From CAIKZD01 sp041675165 (lineage in GTDB: Bacteria > Patescibacteriota > Minisyncoccia > Moranbacterales > UBA2206), in NCBI GenBank assembly GCA_041675165.1, contig JBAYUI010000023.1, positions 1 to 9,010 of the forward strand: a DNA stretch of 9,010 nt. The letters are read 5' to 3'. Both the position numbers and the translations under genes were made by a program. The notes below the pieces were generated by a model. It searched no databases. It was not told where the DNA came from and was given only the letters and a program-made list of their open reading frames with translations. Shown piece by piece: positions 4,980 through 9,010 of this stretch (its first letter is position 1; each line of letters begins with the position of its first letter).

Positions 4980-5032
4980 TGAAGGTTCGTGTAGACTGAG
5001 TTCGATTCTCAGTGCTCCGACAAAGGCATTTG

Positions 5033-5089
5033 AACATCTTAGCATTTGAACATATTAACAAAAAAGGCATGTTAAAATGCTAATATGTT
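5033..5089. repeat. AT-rich imperfect palindrome between the proline tRNAs
   Basis: The left arm 5033-5053 (starting AACATCTTAGCATTT) and right arm 5069-5089 (ending GCTAATATGTT) pair at 19 of 21 positions around a 15-nt loop. Its left arm and loop start resemble the palindrome at 5197-5266 in direct orientation (about 22 of 25 bases across 5042-5066 and 5204-5228). No T run follows on the plus strand, so it is not an obvious terminator. It may process or separate the tRNA precursors. Confidence 0.85.
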
Positions 5090-5109
5090 AGTAGGCTAAA
5101 ATGAATATT

Positions 5110-5180
5110 CGGGCTGTAGTATACCGGTAGTACGCGTCCATGGGGTGGATGTAGACTGAGTTCGATTCTCAGCAGCCCGA
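5110..5180 (+). tRNA. tRNA-Pro(GGG)
   Basis: A 71-nt cloverleaf. The acceptor CGGGCTG (5110-5116) pairs fully with CAGCCCG (5173-5179), and the discriminator is A (5180). The D arm is GTAT, ACCGGTA, GTAC. The anticodon stem is CGTCC with GGATG (one G-T pair), and the loop ATGGGGT has anticodon GGG at 5142-5144 and G37. The variable loop TAGA and the T arm CTGAG, TTCGATT, CTCAG are identical to the outer tRNA-Pro(UGG). CCA is not encoded. No convincing own promoter is seen (a TAAAAT at 5097 has no -35), so it is probably co-transcribed from 4792-4820. Confidence 0.96.
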
Positions 5181-5196
5181 CAAAAAAACATGGCAG

Positions 5197-5266
5197 CATT
5201 TTAACATTTGAACATATTAGCAAAAAACAAAATGATAACATGCTAAAATGTTTGTATGTTAATATG
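5197..5266. repeat. AT-rich imperfect palindrome after tRNA-Pro(GGG) and comF
   Basis: The left arm 5197-5222 (CATTTTAACATTT...) and right arm 5241-5266 pair at about 21 of 26 positions around an 18-nt loop. It belongs to the same family as 5033-5089. It lies between the ends of the convergent tRNA cluster and comF, whose stop is 3 bases away. On the minus strand a run of seven T follows the stem after about 8 bases (5188-5182), so it could act as a weak terminator for comF. Confidence 0.75.
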
Positions 5267-5268
5267 AT

Positions 5269-6024
5269 TCATGGTATTTCTTGTCTGGCGATGACCGCGC
5301 CATAGACTTTTTTCGCTCCGGCGGCTTTCAAGACCTTGGCGCATTCCAATAGGGTCGATCCGGTAGTGGAAATGTCATCGATCAAAAGGATCTTTTTGTT
5401 TCTCAGGGATAGATTATCGGTTGATACGCTCTTTGAAAGCGCGAAAGAATTTTGCATATTTTTCTTCCTCTCGCCATAGTTTTTGATATTCATTTGTGGC
5501 GGGGTAAACTTTTTGCGGATAACCGTGTCGGTCAGGACCGGAATCGGCAGCCCCAGAGAAAGATCGGAGGATAGGTTTCGCGCCAAAATTTCCGCTTGAT
5601 TGAAGCCGCGCCAGCGCGCTCGACGCGGATGAAGAGGTACAGGAATGATAAAGTCCGGCAGGGGCAGGTGATTATTAAGGATGGCTTTGGCGATAAGTTG
5701 AGCCAACGGATGACCCAAATCCGGTACGAAATTATATTTGAAAGTGTGGACTAGGCGCGGAATGTCATGGTGCTTATAGCTGGTGGCGATGACCAGATTA
5801 TCCAAGGGGATGAGACTGTCTTTTCTCAATAATCTCGCTTTGCATCTCAGACAGATCGCGCCGGCTGGAGTTTCAATTTTTTCACAATAGGGACAGACTT
5901 GAAAAGGAAGAACTACTATCTTGGCCAAACATTTTTGACAAAGCCAAACATCTGCTTGGCCGCAAGCTAGGCAGGATATCGGGAAGAGAGTATTCAGTGT
6001 GAAATTTTTAATTATTTTTAACAT
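5269..6024 (-). CDS. comF: ComF family protein (double zinc ribbon plus phosphoribosyltransferase domain)
   Basis: The 251-residue product has the full ComF layout. The N-terminal zinc ribbons use Cys 18, 21, 29 and 32, then Cys 44, 47, 58 and 61. A type I phosphoribosyltransferase domain follows, with HTFKYN, the PVPLHPRRARWRGFNQAE stretch, and a PRPP-binding loop ILLIDDISTTGST at about residues 212-224. ComF is required for transformation in several bacteria, probably acting in the cytoplasm on incoming single-stranded DNA together with ComFA-like helicases (family knowledge); its substrate is not known. The frame extends upstream to a TTG at 6054. I choose the ATG at 6022-6024 because a TATAAT at 6065-6060 would start transcription near 6053, and because the extension (GSLPRPRSP) is not family-like. 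It diverges from the pilus operon, consistent with a shared DNA-uptake role. Confidence 0.93.
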   Translation of the reverse strand: MLKIIKNFTLNTLFPISCLACGQADVWLCQKCLAKIVVLPFQVCPYCEKIETPAGAICLRCKARLLRKDSLIPLDNLVIATSYKHHDIPRLVHTFKYNFVPDLGHPLAQLIAKAILNNHLPLPDFIIPVPLHPRRARWRGFNQAEILARNLSSDLSLGLPIPVLTDTVIRKKFTPPQMNIKNYGERKKNMQNSFALSKSVSTDNLSLRNKKILLIDDISTTGSTLLECAKVLKAAGAKKVYGAVIARQEIP

Positions 6025-6059
6025 TGGTGATCTTGGCCTGGGCAGTGATCCCAAGAATG

Positions 6060-6065
6060 ATTATA
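6060..6065 (-). promoter_or_regulatory. -10 element for comF
   Basis: On the minus strand a perfect TATAAT (6065-6060) lies about 36 bases before the comF ATG. A perfect TTGACA is present at 6093-6088 but 22 bases away, longer than the usual 16-18 spacing. The promoter is therefore either weak and activator-dependent or uses no -35. Confidence 0.5.
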
Positions 6066-6109
6066 GTTTATTTTTTTAAATAAATAATGTCAACGCAAGA
6101 CCTCGTGGT

Positions 6110-6118
6110 TGTGGATAA
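6110..6118 (-). promoter_or_regulatory. Perfect DnaA-box-like 9-mer upstream of pilM
   Basis: TGTGGATAA, TTATCCACA on the minus strand, is identical to the site at 184-192. It lies 41 bases upstream of the pilM -10 and within the divergent comF-pilM control region. Confidence 0.45.
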
Positions 6119-6128
6119 CTTATTTTAC

Positions 6129-6156
6129 TTTTCAATACTGGGATGTGTGGTATAAT
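6129..6156 (+). promoter_or_regulatory. Promoter of the pilus operon
   Basis: A weak -35 TTTTCA (6129-6134), a 16-base spacer and a perfect TATAAT (6151-6156), preceded by TGG as an extended -10. Transcription would begin near 6163, leaving a leader of about 45 nt before pilM. The TGTGGTATAAT string nearly repeats that at 225-235. Confidence 0.7.
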
Positions 6157-6207
6157 TACTGCAAGCATCAGGTGCGAAAATAAAATTTTTAATCGTGGAA
6201 AATAAAA

Positions 6208-7299
6208 ATGTTTGGTTTTAGTCTTGGCAATAAAAAAGTTCTGGGAATCGATATTGGGACTTCCGCGTTGAAGGTGATCGAGCTGGAAATAAGGGATGAT
6301 AAAACTCCTTATCTTTCGAACTACGCGTGGATGGCTATTCCGGAAGTGATCAGGGAGGATAATGACAGTGAAAAGAGTTTCTTTGAAACGAACATTCCGG
6401 AATTCCTGAAAAAAATGATGAAGGAAGCCAATTTCAAGACGAAAGATGCTTATGTTTCCATCTCATCTTTCGGCGGCCTAGTCACGCTCATCGAGCTGCC
6501 TGAAATGCCGGAAAAAGAATTGGAGCAAGCGGTGCGTTTCGAAGCGCACAAGTACGTGCCTACTTCCTTGGATGACGTAACGATAAGCTGGGAGGTGATA
6601 GAAGGAGAGCCAATAAGCGCGGCTTCTTTGATCGGAGACGCGGGAGCTTCGTCGCAGAGAAAGATGCAAGTGCTTCTGGTAGCTGCGTTTAAGAGCAGGA
6701 TTTCAGCTTATGAAAAAGTGGCGAAGGCGGTTGGATTGAATCTCAAAGGCATAGAAATCGAAAGTATCTCAATGGTGGAATCGCTCATCGGAAACGACCA
6801 AGGCAATTTCATTATAATTGATATCGGTTTTCGCGTATGCAATATAATCTATGTGGAAAAGGGTACAATCAGGGCCAATCGCAACATTGACGCGGGCGGG
6901 GCGGATATCACCAGAGCTATTGCCAAGGGTATGGGTATCAGTGAAGATCGGGCGGAATCCTTCAAAGTTTCCGGTAAGAATTTTTTCAATGCTGAATCGA
7001 GCTTGCGTTTTCCCGCATTGGATACGATCTCTTCGGAAGTTTCGAGAATATTGGAAATTTCGTCGAAAAACAGGAGCAACTATCGATTGGAAGCCATTAT
7101 TCTTTCCGGCGGAACGGCCGGATTGGCCGGTTTGAGCGAATATTTCCAGTCCAAGTTCAACGTCAAGACGGTGATGGGAAATCCATTCGGACGGATCGCT
7201 TATGATAAAAAACTGGAGCCGTTGATGGGAAAAATGAGGAATGAGTTTGCCGTTTGCGTCGGGCTGGCACTCAAGGAAATTGAAAATAACGCCAAATAA
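6208..7299 (+). CDS. pilM: Type IV pilus assembly protein PilM, actin-like ATPase
   Basis: The 363-residue protein is of normal PilM length. It has the actin/FtsA-like nucleotide fold: phosphate-1 loop GIDIGTSALKVIEL at residues 13-26, phosphate-2 region IIDIGFRVCNI at about 202-212, and adenosine motif ILSGGTAGLAG at about 298-308. PilM is a cytoplasmic ring or scaffold protein that binds the N-terminal tail of PilN and connects the inner-membrane alignment complex to the pilus motor (family knowledge). Its place just before pilN and pilO supports this. The phosphate-2 stretch carries Phe-Arg and Cys where many homologues have small residues and Thr, a mild oddity. The leader is A-rich without a Shine-Dalgarno; the ATG is the first in frame and fits the domain start. 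Confidence 0.95.
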   Translation: MFGFSLGNKKVLGIDIGTSALKVIELEIRDDKTPYLSNYAWMAIPEVIREDNDSEKSFFETNIPEFLKKMMKEANFKTKDAYVSISSFGGLVTLIELPEMPEKELEQAVRFEAHKYVPTSLDDVTISWEVIEGEPISAASLIGDAGASSQRKMQVLLVAAFKSRISAYEKVAKAVGLNLKGIEIESISMVESLIGNDQGNFIIIDIGFRVCNIIYVEKGTIRANRNIDAGGADITRAIAKGMGISEDRAESFKVSGKNFFNAESSLRFPALDTISSEVSRILEISSKNRSNYRLEAIILSGGTAGLAGLSEYFQSKFNVKTVMGNPFGRIAYDKKLEPLMGKMRNEFAVCVGLALKEIENNAK

Positions 7300-7343
7300 G
7301 AAAATTTTTAAATAAAAATAAAATAAACTAAATATTAAAAAAT

Positions 7344-7868
7344 ATGTCTACTATAAACTTAGCCGTTGAGCAAGAGACAACAGATGGTTATCCTAAATTT
7401 TTCAGGAACGGAGTGGTCGGCGTAACCGTGGTCCTCATTGTGGTGCTTTGCCTGTACGGAGGATTGCTTTATGCCAATAAGAAGATTATGGCTGAAATCA
7501 AGAGCGTGGACAACCAATACACGGACGAATATAATAAATTTTTGGCCGGCAACGCCAATGATGTTATCGATTTTAAGAACAGGAGCGCGATTTCCGAGAA
7601 TCTCCTCAACAAGAACTATCCTATTAAGAATATTTTTAGCGCTGCTGAGAGTTCTGTCCTGCCGACGGTCTATCTCGAATCCCTGTCATATGACAGCAAC
7701 AATAAGACCGTGAACCTGTCTTGTGTCGCGCCGGGATTTTTCGATGTGGCTAAACAGGTCGAAAGTTTCAAGCAGAATGAGGCTTTTTCTTCTTTCGCCC
7801 TCGGGAAGAGTGCTATAGATTCCAAGACGGGACTGATAAATTTCGATGTCATCTTAAAAATGAAATAA
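7344..7868 (+). CDS. pilN: PilN-like type IV pilus inner-membrane protein
   Basis: The product has 174 residues: a short cytosolic tail, one membrane helix (about residues 23-44), a short coiled segment, then a compact periplasm-side alpha/beta domain. The tail begins STINLAVEQ; INL at residues 4-6 is what remains of the INLLP motif by which PilN docks into PilM. PilN pairs with PilO to link PilM to the secretin or envelope in Gram-negatives; in a CPR cell without an ordinary outer membrane it would link PilM to extracytoplasmic pilus parts (inference). The assignment rests largely on position between pilM and pilO plus topology, because PilN sequences diverge strongly. It lies 44 bases after pilM, in the same transcript, with no Shine-Dalgarno. 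Confidence 0.82.
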   Translation: MSTINLAVEQETTDGYPKFFRNGVVGVTVVLIVVLCLYGGLLYANKKIMAEIKSVDNQYTDEYNKFLAGNANDVIDFKNRSAISENLLNKNYPIKNIFSAAESSVLPTVYLESLSYDSNNKTVNLSCVAPGFFDVAKQVESFKQNEAFSSFALGKSAIDSKTGLINFDVILKMK

Positions 7869-7943
7869 ATATAAAATTTGGCGCTGGCATAGAAAAATTT
7901 TGATCCACGAAAGAAATTCTTCTATCAAGTGCTTATACGCAAT

Positions 7944-8762
7944 ATGAAAATAAAATTATTGTTAGTGCCTTCCATCATAACTCTGATCGTCATCTTGAGC
8001 ATCTGGCTGGTCTATCCGGCTTATTCCAACGGTTCTACGGGGGTGAAAGATCATTATACTCAGCTCCAGAGCGAGAAAGCGAAATTGGATTCTATCCTCG
8101 GAAAGAGCGACAATGCCAGTAAGCTTTCTTCCCAGCTGGACTCATTGGGGAAGGACGGTGATGTTGTTTATGAATTCATTCCTTCCGACATCAAAGAAAG
8201 TGAGATAATAGACAATTTGAACCGGATGGCGGCTGACTCCGGACTTTTGATCTATGGACTCTCAGTCGGTCGTCCCAGCTTGGAAGTAGCCGCGCCCGAG
8301 GCGGTGGTAACGATGGGCTCGACTTCTTTGGACCCAGCAAATCCTTCCGCTCCGCCAGCCGTTCCGATCTTGCCTAAACCGAAAAACTTTGAAGCTAATA
8401 TCCAAGTTTCTGGAAATTATGACCAGATCAAGAATTTTTTGGGCAAGGTGGATGTTTTTGCCAGATATGACAACCTGAATAATCTTATTCTGAAAAAAGG
8501 GGTTTCATCAGTCACGGGAGGGACGAGCAACCCAGCGACGGGCACTGACACGACTGCCTTGGATGTCTTGACGGCTAATGTGAAGATAGGTTTCAACTTA
8601 GTGGATAAGGCGACTCTTTCCGGCGATAACGTGAATGACCCGGTGTTTTCCGGCGGTAGCTTTGATACCGGAATAATTTCGCAGATAAAATCTCAACGTT
8701 CCGGCGCGGCTATGACATTCGATATCGGACAAAAAGGTAAGGCCAATCCTTTTATGCCGTAA
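7944..8762 (+). CDS. pilO: PilO-like type IV pilus inner-membrane protein
   Basis: The product is 272 residues from this ATG. An in-frame GTG at 7929 would add five residues (MLIRN); I prefer the ATG because the resulting Lys-containing start directly precedes the membrane helix (about residues 5-24), though neither has a Shine-Dalgarno. A coiled-coil stretch follows (about 35-75: HYTQLQSEKAKLDSIL...). Then come a first alpha/beta segment (IIDNLNRMAADSGLLIYGLS), a Pro/Ala-rich linker (DPANPSAPPAVPILPKP), and a ferredoxin-like lobe (FEANIQVSGNYDQIKNFLGKV) typical of PilO. The last 90 residues form a Gly/Thr/Ser-rich extension beyond the usual roughly 200-residue PilO. PilO heterodimerises with PilN. 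The 60-75-base gap after pilN has no terminator, so the operon continues. Confidence 0.85.
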   Translation: MKIKLLLVPSIITLIVILSIWLVYPAYSNGSTGVKDHYTQLQSEKAKLDSILGKSDNASKLSSQLDSLGKDGDVVYEFIPSDIKESEIIDNLNRMAADSGLLIYGLSVGRPSLEVAAPEAVVTMGSTSLDPANPSAPPAVPILPKPKNFEANIQVSGNYDQIKNFLGKVDVFARYDNLNNLILKKGVSSVTGGTSNPATGTDTTALDVLTANVKIGFNLVDKATLSGDNVNDPVFSGGSFDTGIISQIKSQRSGAAMTFDIGQKGKANPFMP

Positions 8763-8841
8763 AGCGCGCTCTCTTGGTCCCTCCTTATATAAACACTGAC
8801 CGGATGATTGTTTCTTATCGCTCCGGCCAGCTTTCCATATT

Positions 8842-9010
8842 ATGGAAGATAAAAAAAATAAAAATAAAGTTGTTGACGATGTTTCGCATAGTGAAAATGA
8901 CGGAAGCGCTTCCGTCAGTGATTCTTTGCGTCCCAATGACGCCGTGGCGAAATTAGAAAGATCTCCTAAAAAGATAGATAGCGATGTCATCGGTATTATT
9001 CCGGAGGAGG
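8842..9010 (+). CDS. N-terminus of the next pilus-operon gene, possibly the assembly ATPase PilB (partial)
   Basis: An ATG at 8842 opens a frame that stays open to the window edge (56 complete codons). It begins with a charged, low-complexity tail (MEDKKNKNKVVDDVSHSEND) and reaches an ordered segment (NDAVAKLERSPKKIDSDVIGIIPEE). The IPEE ending after a short helix resembles the start of the N-terminal domain of PilB/GspE-type secretion ATPases, and this ATPase often follows or precedes pilMNO in CPR genomes; both points are inference. No Shine-Dalgarno is visible. The 79-base gap after pilO has no terminator. Confidence 0.7.
   Translation, partial: MEDKKNKNKVVDDVSHSENDGSASVSDSLRPNDAVAKLERSPKKIDSDVIGIIPEE

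Larger units (their letters stand above)
4871..4983 (+). other. Intron-like insert inside the tRNA-Pro(UGG) anticodon, carrying another tRNA
   Basis: The boundaries are set by the requirement for a 7-nt anticodon loop reading CTTGGGT. The insert is 113 nt; the inner tRNA takes 71, leaving 42 nt that are almost entirely the inverted repeat. No group I or group II core can fit. Next to the 3' boundary lies TGAA (4980-4983). In the unspliced RNA, CTT (4867-4869) could pair with AAG (4982-4984), extending the anticodon stem into the repeat helix with a GT bulge. This is not a canonical archaeal bulge-helix-bulge site. Moving both boundaries by one base would give loop CTTGCGT (anticodon TGC), which the proline identity elements argue against. 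Confidence 0.75.
4837..5020 (+). tRNA. tRNA-Pro(UGG), interrupted in the anticodon by a 113-nt insert (exons 4837-4870 and 4984-5020)
   Basis: Joining the two exons gives a perfect 71-nt proline tRNA. The acceptor CGGAGCA (4837-4843) pairs fully with TGCTCCG (5013-5019), with the C1-G72 pair and discriminator A73 (5020) typical of bacterial tRNA-Pro. The D arm is GTAT, loop ACCGGTA, GTAC. The anticodon stem CACGA (4862-4866) pairs fully with TCGTG (4987-4991). The loop CTTG plus GGT makes CTTGGGT, with anticodon TGG and G37, parallel to TTCGGGT and ATGGGGT in the two sister tRNAs. The variable loop is TAGA and the T arm CTGAG, TTCGATT, CTCAG. The break falls between positions 35 and 36. CCA is not encoded. 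The two exons match each other in acceptor and anticodon stems and match neither sister, so they evolve as one molecule. How they are joined is not evident. Confidence 0.88.

Noticed and set aside
4871..4983. Group I or group II self-splicing intron in tRNA-Pro(UGG)
   Set aside because: Only 42 nt remain outside the inner tRNA, nearly all in one helix. No room exists for a catalytic core.
4837..5020. Outer tRNA as a simple pseudogene disrupted by insertion
   Set aside because: All its stems are perfectly paired, the loop is restored exactly to 7 nt, the promoter is strong and no target duplication is seen. It remains possible if another Pro(UGG) exists in the genome.
4744..5070. A 108-codon minus-strand frame across the proline tRNAs
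   Set aside because: It is the antisense of the tRNA genes; the GIEPG...ESRVLPVYY peptide is the reverse translation of the T and D arms and a known type of annotation artefact.
4844..5135. CRISPR-like direct repeats (19-base block at 4844, 4895 and 5117)
   Set aside because: The repeated blocks are the shared D arms of three tRNAs; spacing is irregular and explained by tRNA structure.
184..6118. Replication origin based on DnaA-box matches
   Set aside because: The boxes are single and kilobases apart, with no cluster and no dnaA, dnaN or AT-rich unwinding region beside them.
8598..8990. A 130-codon minus-strand frame over the end of pilO
   Set aside because: It overlaps two plus-strand genes in the operon and has no family features; it is a reading-frame shadow.
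266..9010. Alternative genetic code with TGA read as glycine (known in some CPR groups)
   Set aside because: comF ends at TGA at a family-appropriate position, and all the genes are intact with TGA as a stop.

Overview
The window looks like a chromosome fragment of a Candidate Phyla Radiation (Patescibacteria) bacterium, probably from the Parcubacteria side. This is inferred from gene content, not from a marker gene. The signs are a pilM-pilN-pilO type IV pilus cluster with degenerate PilN, a ComF uptake-associated protein, secreted proteins with Cys-rich repeats of the kind common in these genomes, A-rich leaders with almost no Shine-Dalgarno sequences, and tRNA genes without encoded CCA. 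TGA acts as a stop (comF ends in it) and no long ORF here reads through TGA, so the standard bacterial code fits.

Layout. 1-90 is the tail of an unidentified gene with a good terminator. 266-2736 holds two tandem exported proteins, a membrane-anchored beta-rich protein and a secreted Cys-rich repeat protein ending in a thrombospondin type 1-like domain, closed by a terminator. 2905-2991 is tRNA-Ser(UGA) on the minus strand. 3060-3527 encodes a two-helix membrane protein. 3672-4259 is a self-contained lipoprotein unit with a near-consensus promoter, the only strong ribosome binding site in the window, and a strong terminator. 4425-4637 is a small Gly/Asp/Ser-rich peptide with its own promoter and terminator.

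4792-5266 is the most unusual part. A strong promoter precedes a proline tRNA cluster. The first gene, tRNA-Pro(UGG), is interrupted inside its anticodon by a 113-nt insert, and that insert contains a complete second tRNA, tRNA-Pro(CGG), bracketed by a 17-bp inverted repeat. A third gene, tRNA-Pro(GGG), follows. Removing the insert restores a perfect 71-nt tRNA with a 7-nt anticodon loop, the same length as the other two. The insert is far too small for a group I intron once the inner tRNA is subtracted, so how the outer tRNA matures is an open question. The arrangement resembles split-tRNA architectures known from some archaea. AT-rich imperfect palindromes follow the outer tRNA and the GGG tRNA.

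5269-6024 is comF on the minus strand, divergent from the pilus operon at 6208-9010: pilM, pilN, pilO and the start of a further gene that may be the assembly ATPase. PilM, PilN and PilO would form the inner-membrane alignment complex of a type IV pilus, and ComF is often linked to DNA uptake through such pili. The exported proteins at 266-2736 could be surface partners, but nothing in the sequence proves it.
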